Part shown: positions 1 to 9,652 of the stretch, in pieces
Layout of the letters: every line of letters starts with the position of its first letter
Position numbering within the stretch: the stretch's first letter is position 1
Source of the DNA: Streptomyces sp. NBC_01335
Lineage (GTDB): Bacteria > Actinomycetota > Actinomycetes > Streptomycetales > Streptomycetaceae
Assembly: GCF_035953295.1 (NCBI RefSeq)
Contig: NZ_CP108370.1
Coordinates: forward strand, 248,001-312,000
DNA: 64,000 bases
Direction: 5' to 3'
Notes under the pieces: model-generated
The model's database searches: none
Seen by the model: only the letters and a program-made list of their open reading frames with translations
Told to the model about the DNA's origin: nothing
Position numbers and translations under genes: made by a program

Positions 1-208
1 CCCGCGATTCAGCTCTTCCCGAGCAGCACTTCCTCTTTCCTTCCCGCACGCGTCGATCCGGTCCGCCACCTCCGTGGCCCGCGCGCCGCGAGGCGATCCC
101 CGCTCGTCGGGACACCGGTGCACGTGGTGCACGTCGAGGCGTGTACGTACCGCCTCCCGCCGCCCGCGCCGGGCCCGCGCTCTCTTCCGTCCCCGAAAGG
201 ACGCTCCC

Positions 209-1348
209 ATGACCACCACACTCGAACGCCCCGTATCCGCCCAGCACGCCCCCGTCGCCGCCGCCGGTGTCCTCGACACCTCACAGGGCGGGCACGGGCT
301 GCTGCGCGGTCCGCACGGCCACCCCGCCCCCGGCGACGTCCGCGTCCCACCCGCGCTGATCGGCCGGTACGGGCTGCGCGCGGGCGACTTCGTGACGGGC
401 GGCTGCGACCGGCCGGGCACGCTCACCGTCGTCGATCGCGTCAACGGGCTGCCCCCGCAAGCCCTTCGCTCACGCCCGCACTTCCACGAGCTGACGCCCT
501 TGCACCCCCGGGACCGGCTTCGCCTGGAGACCCGTGCGGGCGGGCCCGCACCGCGCCTGGTCGACCTGATCGCGCCGGTCGGCAAGGGGCAGCGCGGTCT
601 GATCGTCGCCCCGCCGAAGACCGGCAAGACGGTGCTGCTCCAGCAGCTCGCGGCGGCCGTCGCGACGAACCATCCCGAGTGCCATCTCATGGTGGTGCTG
701 CTCGACGAACGCCCCGAGGAGGTCACGGACATGCGCCGCTCCGTGCGGGGCGACGTACTCGCCTCCACCTTCGACCGCCCGGCGAAGGAGCACATCGCAC
801 TGGCCAACCTCGCCGTGGAGCGCGGCAAGCGGCTCGTCGAGCAGGGACAGGACGTCGTCATCCTCCTCGATTCGCTCACCCGGCTCTGCCGCGCCCACAA
901 CAACGCGGCGGGCCCCGGCGGGCGCACGCTGAGCGGCGGCGTCGACGCGGCGGCGCTCCAAGGCCCCAAGAAGCTCTTCGGCGCGGCGCGGCTGACCGAG
1001 GAGGGCGGCTCGCTGACCATCCTGGCGACGGCGCTGGTGGAGACCGGTTCGCGTGCGGACGACTTCTTCTTCGAAGAACTCAAGGGCACCGGCAACATGG
1101 AGCTCCGCCTGGACCGCGCGCTCGCCGACCGCCGTATCTTCCCGGCGGTGGACATCGCCCCCTCCGGCACGCGACGTGAGGAACTGCTGCTATCCGAGGC
1201 GGAGTTGACGGCGGTACGCGGACTGCGGCGCGCCCTGCACGGCCGGGACAGCCGGGCCGCGCTCGAAGCCGTACTGGACAAGGTCCGCCGGACGCCCGAC
1301 AACGCGGCCTTCCTCCGCCAGGTGCACCAGACGGTCCCCGGCGCCTGA
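209..1348 (+). CDS. rho: Short transcription termination factor Rho paralogue
   Basis: RNA-dependent hexameric ATPase that would terminate transcription. Residues about 18-90 match the cold-shock-like RNA-binding domain of Rho (GVLDT, GHGLLRG, DVRVPP, LRAGDFVTG). The ATPase core follows: GKGQRGLIVAPPKTGKT with the P-loop near residues 134-141, LLDERPEEVTDMRR, Walker B VVILLDS near 215-221, the LSGGVDA loop, and GTGNMELRLDR. At 379 residues it lacks the N-terminal helical domain and the long arginine-rich insertion of the main Streptomyces Rho, so it is probably a second copy rather than the housekeeping one. The ATG at 209 was chosen because GAAAGGA lies 7 nt upstream; the frame is open further upstream but has no ribosome site there. 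The P-loop, Walker B and secondary RNA-binding segments look intact, so an active protein is expected. Confidence 0.9.
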   Translation: MTTTLERPVSAQHAPVAAAGVLDTSQGGHGLLRGPHGHPAPGDVRVPPALIGRYGLRAGDFVTGGCDRPGTLTVVDRVNGLPPQALRSRPHFHELTPLHPRDRLRLETRAGGPAPRLVDLIAPVGKGQRGLIVAPPKTGKTVLLQQLAAAVATNHPECHLMVVLLDERPEEVTDMRRSVRGDVLASTFDRPAKEHIALANLAVERGKRLVEQGQDVVILLDSLTRLCRAHNNAAGPGGRTLSGGVDAAALQGPKKLFGAARLTEEGGSLTILATALVETGSRADDFFFEELKGTGNMELRLDRALADRRIFPAVDIAPSGTRREELLLSEAELTAVRGLRRALHGRDSRAALEAVLDKVRRTPDNAAFLRQVHQTVPGA

Positions 1349-1447
1349 ACACGGCCCGGCGCACGCCCGCTCGACGGGCCCACCCGGGCCTGCGGCTGGA
1401 CGGGCTGGAGCACGGGCCTGGATGCCGCCGCCGGATAAAACGGCCAC

Positions 1448-1478
1448 TTGACCTCAAGTTCGATCGAGGTTCTACGCT
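1448..1478 (+). promoter_or_regulatory. MerR/SoxR-type promoter with 19-bp spacer
   Basis: A -35 TTGACC (1448-1453) and a -10 TACGCT (1473-1478) are separated by 19 bp. The inverted repeat ACCTC (1451-1455) / GAGGT (1466-1470) lies in the spacer. An over-long spacer with a dyad between the boxes is the hallmark of promoters activated by MerR-family proteins such as SoxR. It drives the MarR-type gene at 1521. No MerR-family gene is in the window, so the activator would act from elsewhere. Confidence 0.65.
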
Positions 1479-1520
1479 CCATCCCACCTGGCACATCACC
1501 CGGACAGGGAGGGCAGATCG

Positions 1521-1976
1521 ATGGAGTACTCGCACGGCGACGCCGAACTGGTCGAGCAGCCGATCGGCTACTGGAGCTGGGCCGCTCACAAAGCAGTGGT
1601 CACGAACATCCGCGCGGGGCTTGCGAAGTTCGGTGTCACCCAGCCTCAGTGGTGGGTTCTGAACCAGGTCGCCGCCGACGAGAACGGCCGGACCCGCGCG
1701 CAGGTGACGACCGTCCTGCAGGGCTACTTGGACGTGGGAGCCTCACTCGCGAACGAGATCGACGCCCTCCTCGGCCTTCACCTGCTCACGCTCGACGGTG
1801 AGGACCGCCTTCGGCTGACCTCTGAGGGAGACACGGTCCTTCGCCGGTGCGCCCAGCGCCAGACGGCGATGCGGAAGCAGGCCCACGACGGCATTACCGA
1901 TGAGGAGTACCTGGTCACCCTCAAGGTGCTGCAGCGGATGATCCACAACGTCGGAGGCGAGGCGTGGCACCACTGA
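1521..1976 (+). CDS. MarR-family-like winged-helix regulator
   Basis: A 151-residue protein with the size and pattern of MarR regulators. An N-terminal helical segment (YWSWAAHKAVVTNIRAGLAKFGVTQPQWWVLNQV) leads into a winged-helix region, with LTLDGEDRLRLTSEGDTVLRR as wing and linker, and a C-terminal dimerisation helix (DEEYLVTLKVLQRMIHNV). GGGAGGG lies about 7 nt before the ATG. Its codons are looser than those of neighbours, with several A/T-ending codons in the first 45, which may mark later acquisition. The MerR-type promoter just upstream suggests it is switched on by an inducing compound or redox signal. No target gene is obvious; the DoxX-like gene downstream could be co-transcribed after a 177-bp gap. 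Confidence 0.75.
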   Translation: MEYSHGDAELVEQPIGYWSWAAHKAVVTNIRAGLAKFGVTQPQWWVLNQVAADENGRTRAQVTTVLQGYLDVGASLANEIDALLGLHLLTLDGEDRLRLTSEGDTVLRRCAQRQTAMRKQAHDGITDEEYLVTLKVLQRMIHNVGGEAWHH

Positions 1977-2153
1977 GGGCCGGTTCGCGACCGCTGTGCG
2001 GCGTCGCCATGGTCCCGCGCGCGGCAGTCCTGCCTGCCGGGGCTCCACCCACGGGCCGTTCGCCGTCCACCCACCCGTCGAAGCCGGACGGCGAATGGCA
2101 TCCTTGAGCATCGGTTTTCCGGGAAATCACTCCCCCGCAGGAGGCACCCGCCC

Positions 2154-2516
2154 ATGACCCACCGTTCCGCCGTCGCCCTGGCCGGTCTGCTGGCCGGAGC
2201 GGGAGCGCTGCATCTCGCGGCGCCCCGCCCCTTCGACTCACTCGTCCCGAAGGCACTGCCGGGAAGCCCCCGCACCTGGACGTACGCGAGCGCCGGCGTC
2301 GAACTCGCCCTGGCGGCGGGCGTTCTCGCCCCGCGCACTCGTCGTGCCGCCGCTCTCGGGGCCGCCGCCTTCTTCGTGGGCGTACTGCCGGGCAACGTGA
2401 AGATGGCGGTCGACTGGCGCCACCGCCCGGCTCCGCTGCGCGCCGCCGCCTACGCCCGTGTCCCGCTCCAGGTACCCCTGGTGCTGTGGGCCCGCCGGGT
2501 CGCCCGGGAGGCGTGA
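2154..2516 (+). CDS. DoxX-like small membrane protein
   Basis: A 120-residue protein that appears to be membrane-bound. Hydrophobic stretches lie at about residues 5-24 (ALAGLLAGAGALHLAA), 40-60 (ASAGVELALAAGVLAP), 64-82 (AAALGAAAFFVGVLPGN) and 98-114. The order, with the conserved-looking LPGNVKMAVDW segment after the third helix, resembles DoxX/DoxD-type proteins often annotated in Streptomyces. GCAGGAGG precedes the ATG. Function is unknown; DoxX-like proteins have been linked to redox and thiol stress, which would fit the SoxR-like promoter 700 bp upstream, but that link is inference. It is convergent with the FBP gene. Confidence 0.6.
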   Translation: MTHRSAVALAGLLAGAGALHLAAPRPFDSLVPKALPGSPRTWTYASAGVELALAAGVLAPRTRRAAALGAAAFFVGVLPGNVKMAVDWRHRPAPLRAAAYARVPLQVPLVLWARRVAREA

Positions 2517-2521
2517 CGGGA

Positions 2522-2569
2522 GGCGTGACCCGCCCGCCGGTACACCACTACCGGCACGCCTGTCACGCC
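2522..2569. terminator. Nested hairpin between convergent genes
   Basis: Outer arms GGCGTGAC (2522-2529) and GTCACGCC (2562-2569) enclose a second stem GCCGGT (2536-2541) / ACCGGC (2550-2555). It lies between the ends of the DoxX-like gene and the FBP gene, partly overlapping the FBP stop, and can serve either strand. Confidence 0.6.
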
Positions 2570-3063
2570 GTCACATGGGCGAGAAACGCGGCGAGGTTCG
2601 CCGTGGTCCGCGCGATCTTCTCCTCCAGGGTGAGCGACTCGCTCAGCCGGGCGCCGGGGCCCGCGTCCTTCTTGCCCCGGAGGTACAGGGAGCAGGAGAG
2701 GTCGCTGCAGAGGTAGGCGCCCACCGAGTTTCCCTGCTGCCCGGCCTTGCCCGCCTTCGGCGCGACCATCAGGGAGACGCCGCCCGTGTGGGTGGTCAGG
2801 CACATCGAGCACATGCTCCGCCGCTGCCGGCCGGGCACCGTGCCGGGGCAGCGCAGCACGATGGCCTTGGGGCGGCCCTCCGACTCCGTGACGAGGTAGG
2901 CCCGGTCGGGCGCCTGGGGGTCGCGCCAGCCGAGGAAGTCCAGATCGGCCCATGCGCGGTCCGCCAGGTCACGCGGAACCGCCAGACGCTTCGCCTCGCC
3001 CTTGCTGCAGTTCACGAACGCTGCGCGGATCTCTTGCTCAGTCAGCGGATTCATGAACGACAT
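2563..3063 (-). CDS. FBP/FusB-type zinc-finger protein
   Basis: A 166-residue protein. The N-terminal helical part begins NPLTEQEIRAAFVNCSKGEAKRL. The C-terminal half has two cysteine pairs, CSMC and CSDLSC (C-x2-C and C-x4-C), placed as in the treble-clef zinc domain of the FBP/FusB family, whose staphylococcal member binds elongation factor G and relieves fusidic acid. Streptomyces members are annotated only as FBP-domain proteins, so a role on the ribosome is inference. The ATG at 3063 gives the longest frame; a second ATG at 3054 (MNPLTEQE) is equally plausible. The gene is divergent from a TetR gene across a palindrome and may be that regulator's target. Confidence 0.75.
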   Translation of the reverse strand: MSFMNPLTEQEIRAAFVNCSKGEAKRLAVPRDLADRAWADLDFLGWRDPQAPDRAYLVTESEGRPKAIVLRCPGTVPGRQRRSMCSMCLTTHTGGVSLMVAPKAGKAGQQGNSVGAYLCSDLSCSLYLRGKKDAGPGARLSESLTLEEKIARTTANLAAFLAHVTA

Positions 3064-3067
3064 GCTA

Positions 3068-3094
3068 ATTTACCTAAAGCCTATAGGCAAATGA
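3068..3094. promoter_or_regulatory. Palindromic operator between FBP and TetR genes
   Basis: GCCTATAGGC (3079-3088) is a perfect palindrome inside the wider imperfect repeat TTTACCTA / TAGGCAAA. It is AT-rich compared with its surroundings and sits in the divergent intergenic space, as expected for a TetR autoregulatory site controlling both directions. Confidence 0.65.
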
Positions 3095-3102
3095 TTATGT
3101 TG

Positions 3103-3144
3103 TTCAGGCAGAGACGTTCGGGCAGAGACGTTCAGGCAGAGAGG
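3103..3144 (+). repeat. Three 14-bp direct repeats before the TetR gene
   Basis: TTCAGGCAGAGACG (3103-3116), TTCGGGCAGAGACG (3117-3130) and TTCAGGCAGAGAGG (3131-3144) are head-to-tail. The last copy supplies the GAGAGGG ribosome site of the TetR gene. Copy number could alter mRNA leader length or act as a repeated binding site. Confidence 0.8.
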
Positions 3145-3151
3145 GCAGGCC

Positions 3152-3721
3152 ATGGCACGCGCGGGACTCACCACGGAGCGACTGGTCCGGGCGGGGGCGG
3201 AGCTGGCCGACACCGCCGGCTTCGACCAGGTGACTCTTTCGGCGCTCGCCCGGCAGTTCGACGTCAAGGTCGCCAGCCTGTACTCGCACCTGAAGAACTC
3301 CCAGGAGCTCAGGACGCGGATCGCCCTGCTCGCGCTGGAGGAGATGGCCGACCGGGTCGCCGCAGCTCTGGCAGGGCGGGCCGGGCGGGATGCGCTGGCC
3401 GCCTTCGGCAACGCCTACCGCGACTACGCCCGCGAGCATCCCGGCCGCTACGCGGCGGCACAACTCAGGCTCGACCCGGAGACGGCAGCCGCGAGCGCGG
3501 GGCCCCGGCACGCGCGGATGACACGGGCCATCCTGCGGGGGTACGACCTGACGGAACCGGACCAGACGCACGCCGTCCGCCTGCTGGGGAGCGTGTTCCA
3601 CGGCTACGTCGGCCTGGAGTCGACCGGGGGCTTCAGCCACTCCGCTCCCGACTCGCAGGAGAGCTGGACCTGGACACTGGACCGGCTCGACGTACTCCTG
3701 CGGAACTGGACAGCCCCCTGA
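3152..3721 (+). CDS. TetR-family repressor with WHG-type C-terminal domain
   Basis: A 189-residue DNA-binding repressor. Residues about 8-55 form the TetR helix-turn-helix: a helix ending in AGFDQVTLSALARQFDVKVASLYSHLKNSQELR. The C-terminal domain resembles the TetR WHG type (FGNAYRDYAREHPGRYAAA, then RLLGSVFHGYVGLES), a ligand-binding and dimer region. GAGAGGG precedes the ATG. The palindrome in the divergent promoter region is the likely operator. The GDSL hydrolase gene follows after 95 bp on the same strand and may be in the same unit. The inducer is unknown. Confidence 0.85.
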   Translation: MARAGLTTERLVRAGAELADTAGFDQVTLSALARQFDVKVASLYSHLKNSQELRTRIALLALEEMADRVAAALAGRAGRDALAAFGNAYRDYAREHPGRYAAAQLRLDPETAAASAGPRHARMTRAILRGYDLTEPDQTHAVRLLGSVFHGYVGLESTGGFSHSAPDSQESWTWTLDRLDVLLRNWTAP

Positions 3722-3816
3722 GCCGCCGGAACCGGACCGCCTCCTGAGCCGCGTTCGGCACCCGTCGTCCAGCACCGGCATTCACCATCCACCAACCGAC
3801 CGACAGGCTGAGATCC

Positions 3817-5013
3817 TTGAGCACTCCACCGAGCACCTCGCGCCGCTGGATCACCACACCCCTCACCGCCGCACTCCTGCGGGGCGCCCTCGATCTGGAG
3901 CGCACCGAGCACGGCGTCCTCCCGCACCGGCTGCCCGGGTGGGCCCGCGCCCAGTACGCCGACCCCCAGCTGGCCTCGGTCGAGTCCCAGCCGTCCGGAG
4001 TCCGGCTGGCGTTGCGTACCGCGGCCACCGCCCTGGAGCTGGACACCCTGCCGACCAAGCGGGCCTACGCGGGTGCGCCGCCGCGCCCGGACGGGGTGTA
4101 CGACCTGCTCATCGACGGCCGCCCGGCGGGCCGGGCCACCGCGTCCACCGGCAACACCATGATCGTCGACATGGCCACCGGATCGGCCGAGTACCGGCCG
4201 GGACCGGTCGCCACGATCCGCTTCGACGACCTGCCCGAGGGCGACAAGGACGTCGAGATCTGGCTCCCGCACAACGAGACCACCGAGCTGGTCGCCCTGC
4301 GCACCGACGCCCCGGTCGAGCCGGCGCCGGACCGGGGCCGGCGAGTGTGGCTGCACCACGGGAGCTCGATCAGCCACGGTTCGGACGCCGCGAGCCCCAG
4401 CGCGATCTGGCCGGCCCTCGCCGCGCGCCTCGGTGGTGCGGAGCTGATCAACCTGGGGCTGGCCGGCAACGCCCTGCTCGATCCCTTCACCGCGCGCGCA
4501 TTGCGGGACACCCCGGCCGACCTGATCAGCCTCAAGATCGGCATCAATCTGGTCAACACCGACGCGATGCGTCTGCGTGCCTTCACCCCCGCCGTCCACG
4601 GGTTCCTCGACACGATCCGCGAGGGGCACCCCACGACCCCGCTGCTGCTGGTCTCGCCGATCCTCTGCCCGATCCACGAGCACACCCCGGGTCCGAGCGC
4701 GCCCGACCTCTCCCAGCTGAGCACCGGCCGGCTGAGGTTCGTCGCCATGGGGAACGCCGCCGAGACCGCGGCGGGGAAGCTGACGCTCACCGTCGTACGT
4801 CAGGAGCTGGCCCGAATCGTCGAACAGCGGTCCGCCGACGACCCGCACGTGTACCACCTCGACGGCCGCGCGCTCTACGGCTCCGCCGACGCGGACGACC
4901 TGCCGCTGCCCGACCAGCTCCACCCGGACGCCGCGACCCATCGCCTCATGGGTGAGCGGTTCGCGGCGCTGGCCTTCGCGGGTGACGGGCCGTTCGCGGC
5001 AAGGCGCGTCTGA
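3817..5013 (+). CDS. SGNH/GDSL hydrolase with SsfX3-like N-terminal domain
   Basis: Predicted serine esterase of 398 residues. The C-terminal half carries SGNH blocks: block I is WLHHGSSISHG (nucleophile Ser in GSS), block III is GLAGNALLDP (Gly and Asn), and block V is DQLHPDAATH (Asp-x-x-His). The N-terminal 170 residues form a predicted beta domain as in SsfX3-like GDSL proteins. Start is TTG at 3817, the only in-frame initiation codon near the conserved start; the ribosome site is weak (GACAGGCTGAG), suggesting low translation or coupling to the upstream TetR gene. There is no signal peptide, so it should act in the cytoplasm. The substrate is not predictable. Confidence 0.8.
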   Translation: MSTPPSTSRRWITTPLTAALLRGALDLERTEHGVLPHRLPGWARAQYADPQLASVESQPSGVRLALRTAATALELDTLPTKRAYAGAPPRPDGVYDLLIDGRPAGRATASTGNTMIVDMATGSAEYRPGPVATIRFDDLPEGDKDVEIWLPHNETTELVALRTDAPVEPAPDRGRRVWLHHGSSISHGSDAASPSAIWPALAARLGGAELINLGLAGNALLDPFTARALRDTPADLISLKIGINLVNTDAMRLRAFTPAVHGFLDTIREGHPTTPLLLVSPILCPIHEHTPGPSAPDLSQLSTGRLRFVAMGNAAETAAGKLTLTVVRQELARIVEQRSADDPHVYHLDGRALYGSADADDLPLPDQLHPDAATHRLMGERFAALAFAGDGPFAARRV

Positions 5014-5020
5014 TGGGGCC

Positions 5021-5055
5021 CCAGGCCCCCTGTCACGCCGCGGCAGGGGGCCTGG
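5021..5055. terminator. 12-bp perfect hairpin between convergent genes
   Basis: CCAGGCCCCCTG (5021-5032) pairs perfectly with CAGGGGGCCTGG (5044-5055) across an 11-nt loop. It follows the GDSL gene stop by 7 nt and faces the convergent gene ending at 5126, so it can serve both. Confidence 0.8.
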
Positions 5056-5125
5056 AGGCCTGCCCTCCGCCCCCTGCCTCGTTCGGGCGGTTCTTCCCGG
5101 TAGGGGAAAGTGGCGCGAGGCCCGC

Positions 5126-5887
5126 TCAGTAGCGATGGTCGGGCCAGTGCGGGTCCTCCCAGCGGGCGGGGCCGGTGAGTCCGATGAGCCGTATCCGGTG
5201 GAGCAGTTCCTCGGGCGCTCCCAGGACCCGAAGCCGCGCGGGAGCGTGGCGGACCAGCCAGGCGGCGAGTTCGGCGCACAGAGCGTTCTCGTCCTCCCAC
5301 GAGTCCCAGGGAAGTTCGTCACCCAGGAGGGAGTACTCCCAGCGGGCGGCCGCGTCGGCCAGGTGGCGGGTGGCGACGTGGTCCTCGTGCGCCTCCCAGG
5401 CGCCGAGCCAGGGGCCGAGCGTGGCGGATGCCACGGCGCACAGGGCCAGGACTTCGTGCACGGGGACGGTGGGGTCCGGCTCGGCGAGGGTGTGGGACCA
5501 CCAGGCGTGCAGGAACTCCTCCACCGCCTCACTCTGATCCGTCGGCCACCGCTGCCAGTCGCCGCGGACGAACGAGCGTCCCACCTCGTCCATCCCGAAC
5601 ATGGGTTCCACACGGCCGCCGACCAGTGCCCGGGCGAACTGAGGAAGAATCCGGCGCAGCACCGCGCCGTGGTCACTCCAGTCGGGAGCGTCCCAGGTGC
5701 GGTGCAGGAGGTCCGGGTCGAGCAGCAGGTCCGGGACCATCAATCGCGCGAGCTCTTCTTCGGTGCCCCAATGGCAGTCGCACTGGTTCTCGTCGCCGCG
5801 GGCGGTCATCCCGCGAAATATGACGTCCAACCGGTCCAGGGCACGGTCGAGTCGGCGTCGCGCAGGAGTGTCGTCGGGGTTCGTCAT
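5126..5887 (-). CDS. Conserved hypothetical protein
   Basis: I do not recognise a family. The predicted product has 253 residues, starts MTNPDDTPARRRLDRAL, and is rich in Trp and acidic residues (WDAPDWSDHGAV, WEYSLLGDELPWDSWEDENAL). It looks soluble and mostly helical with no signal peptide or membrane segment. A CDCHWG cluster near residue 36 could bind metal, but only Cys-x-Cys-His is seen. ATG at 5887 is preferred because upstream in-frame sequence loses codon bias. It follows phosphoglucomutase on the same strand but behind a strong hairpin, so it is probably independently transcribed. Confidence 0.65.
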   Translation of the reverse strand: MTNPDDTPARRRLDRALDRLDVIFRGMTARGDENQCDCHWGTEEELARLMVPDLLLDPDLLHRTWDAPDWSDHGAVLRRILPQFARALVGGRVEPMFGMDEVGRSFVRGDWQRWPTDQSEAVEEFLHAWWSHTLAEPDPTVPVHEVLALCAVASATLGPWLGAWEAHEDHVATRHLADAAARWEYSLLGDELPWDSWEDENALCAELAAWLVRHAPARLRVLGAPEELLHRIRLIGLTGPARWEDPHWPDHRY

Positions 5888-6034
5888 CGGCCACACAACC
5901 TCGGGGACTCCGGGCGGCTTCCACCGGCCGAAGATCACCACATTACCGGGTCCGCTCACCGCTCTCACCGGGTTTTTCCTCCCGCCAGGCCCGGGGCCGG
6001 CGGCAGCCTGGCGGTGAGCGGTGGCGGAACACAC

Positions 6035-6074
6035 GTGTACGGCCGGTTCCGCCGGACTGGGACCGGCCGTACAC
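6035..6074 (-). terminator. Terminator of phosphoglucomutase gene
   Basis: GTGTACGGCCGGT (6035-6047) pairs with ACCGGCCGTACAC (6062-6074); the stem can extend three more pairs, one a G-U. It starts 10 nt after the stop of the minus-strand pgm gene. Confidence 0.8.
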
Positions 6075-6084
6075 ACGGGAGGGC

Positions 6085-7731
6085 TCAGCCCGCGGCGCCC
6101 AGGACCGTCGAGACGAGGGCGCGGGCCTCGTCCTGGACGCGGCTCAGGTGGTCGGGGCCCTGGAAGCTCTCCGCGTACACCTTGTAGACGTCCTCCGTGC
6201 CGGAGGGGCGGGCGGCGAACCAGGCGCTGTCCGTGCAGACCTTGAGCCCGCCGATGGCCGCGCCGTTGCCCGGTGCCTCGGTGAGGACGGCGGTGATGGC
6301 CTCGCCCGCGAGGGTGTCGGCCGTGACCTGCTCGGGCGAGAGCTTGGCGAGGACCGCCTTCTCCTGGCGGGTGGCGGGGGCGTCGACGCGCGCGTAGGCG
6401 GGGTTGCCGAAGCGGGTGGTGAGCTCCGCGTAGTGCTGCGACGGGGTGGAACCGGTGACGGCGGTGATCTCGGAGGCCAGCAGGGCGAGCAGGATGCCGT
6501 CCTTGTCGGTGGTCCACACCTGGCCGTCGCGCCGCAGGAACGAGGCCCCGGCGGACTCCTCGCCGCCGAAGCCGAGGCTGCCGTCGAAGAGGCCGTCCAC
6601 GAACCACTTGAAGCCGACCGGCACCTCCACCAGCGGACGGCCGAGGTCGGCGGCGACCCGGTCGATCATCGAGGAGGAGACCAGCGTCTTGCCGATGCCG
6701 GTCCCGGCGGGCCAGCCGTCGCGGTGGGTGTAGAGGTACTGGATGGCCACGGCCAGATAGTGGTTCGGGTTCATCAGCCCGCCGTCCGGGGTGACGATGC
6801 CGTGCCGGTCGGCGTCGGCGTCGTTGCCGGTGGAGATGGCGTACGCGTCGCGCTGGGCGATGAGCGAGGCCATGGCGTACGGCGACGAGCAGTCCATCCG
6901 GATCTTGCCGTCCCAGTCCAGCGTCATGAAGCGCCAGGTGGGGTCGGCGAGCGGGTTGACCACCGTGAGGTCGATGCGGTGGGTCTCCGCGATGCGGCCC
7001 CAGTAGCCGACGGACGCGCCGCCGAGCGGGTCGGCCCCGATCCGGATGCCCGCGTCACGGATCGCGTCCAGGTTCAGTACGGACGGCAGGTCGTCGACGT
7101 ACCCGCCGAGGAAGTCGTGGCGTCCGGTCGTGCCGGCGGCCAGCGCGCGGGCGTACGGGACGCGGCGCACCTCCTTCAGCCCGCCCGCGATGAGCTCGTT
7201 GGCGCGGTCCTGGATCCAGGAGGTGGCGTCCGAGCCCGCCGGTCCGCCGTTCGGCGGGTTGTACTTGAACCCGCCGTCTGCGGGCGGGTTGTGCGACGGG
7301 GTGACGACGATCCCGTCGGCCAGTCCGTCCGTCCGGCCCCGGTTGTACGTCAGGATCGCGTGCGAGACCGCGGGGGTCGGGGTGTAGCCGTCCTCGGAGT
7401 CGATGAGGACGGTGGCGCCGTTGGCGGCGAGCACCTCCAGGGCGGTGACCCGGGCGGGCTCCGACAGCGCGTGGGTGTCCACGCCGAGGAACAGCGGCCC
7501 GTCGGTGCCCTGTCGGGTGCGGTACTCGCAGATCGCCTGGGTGGTGGCGGCGATGTGGTCCTCGTTGAACGCGGTCGCGAGCGCGGAACCGCGGTGCCCG
7601 GACGTGCCGAAGGCCACCCGCTGGCCGGGCTCGGCCGGATCGGGGTGGAGAGCGTAATAGGCCGTCACCAGCTTTGCCACGTCGACCAGGTCGTCGGAAG
7701 CTGCCGGCTCGCCGGCCCGTGCGTGCACCAT
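6085..7731 (-). CDS. pgm: Phosphoglucomutase (alpha-D-glucose phosphate-specific)
   Basis: Interconverts glucose-1-phosphate and glucose-6-phosphate, linking glycolysis to glycogen, trehalose and cell-wall sugar nucleotides. The 548-residue length and order fit bacterial Pgm: [10 protein letters not shown] near residue 40, the phosphoserine loop [20 protein letters not shown] near 145-165, the magnesium loop [10 protein letters not shown] near 300, and the sugar-binding [10 protein letters not shown] near 395. The C-terminal phosphate-binding segment [15 protein letters not shown] is present. ATG at 7731 has GGAGAACCG upstream. The gene is single, with its own terminator hairpin. All catalytic segments look intact. 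Confidence 0.95.
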   Translation of the reverse strand: MVHARAGEPAASDDLVDVAKLVTAYYALHPDPAEPGQRVAFGTSGHRGSALATAFNEDHIAATTQAICEYRTRQGTDGPLFLGVDTHALSEPARVTALEVLAANGATVLIDSEDGYTPTPAVSHAILTYNRGRTDGLADGIVVTPSHNPPADGGFKYNPPNGGPAGSDATSWIQDRANELIAGGLKEVRRVPYARALAAGTTGRHDFLGGYVDDLPSVLNLDAIRDAGIRIGADPLGGASVGYWGRIAETHRIDLTVVNPLADPTWRFMTLDWDGKIRMDCSSPYAMASLIAQRDAYAISTGNDADADRHGIVTPDGGLMNPNHYLAVAIQYLYTHRDGWPAGTGIGKTLVSSSMIDRVAADLGRPLVEVPVGFKWFVDGLFDGSLGFGGEESAGASFLRRDGQVWTTDKDGILLALLASEITAVTGSTPSQHYAELTTRFGNPAYARVDAPATRQEKAVLAKLSPEQVTADTLAGEAITAVLTEAPGNGAAIGGLKVCTDSAWFAARPSGTEDVYKVYAESFQGPDHLSRVQDEARALVSTVLGAAG

Positions 7732-7750
7732 CGGTTCTCCTTGTTCGTCG

Positions 7751-7811
7751 GTGGTGATCGTCCGCCCTCCGGCCGGGGCGGTGACCCGGCCGGAGGGCGG
7801 ACGATCACCAC
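7751..7811 (-). terminator. Perfect 27-bp hairpin after the ABC-F gene
   Basis: Arms 7751-7777 and 7785-7811 are perfect reverse complements of 27 nt with a 7-nt loop. It lies 74 bp downstream of the minus-strand ABC-F gene and 20 bp upstream of the pgm start. It most likely ends the ABC-F transcript, but its length is unusual and it could also affect the pgm promoter region. Confidence 0.75.
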
Positions 7812-7884
7812 GATTTGTACCCGATGACCGCCCTTCCCTCCCGCACTGGCGTCCGGTTTCCGTCGCGGGCGAACGCGACGTTCC

Positions 7885-9537
<1,653 letters not shown>

Positions 9538-9652
9538 GGGGATCACCTGGGTCGGGTCGGTCGCGGTGTCCGTCGGGCGGGGCCTCGGGGCGGAGACTCG
9601 TGAAAATCTTGGGTTCTGGCCCTGGCCCGCGGGCGGGGGATCACCCAGGCGG

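Noticed and set aside
1..208. Extension of the Rho frame upstream to 74
   Set aside because: Poor codon pattern and no ribosome site; ATG 209 with GAAAGGA is better.
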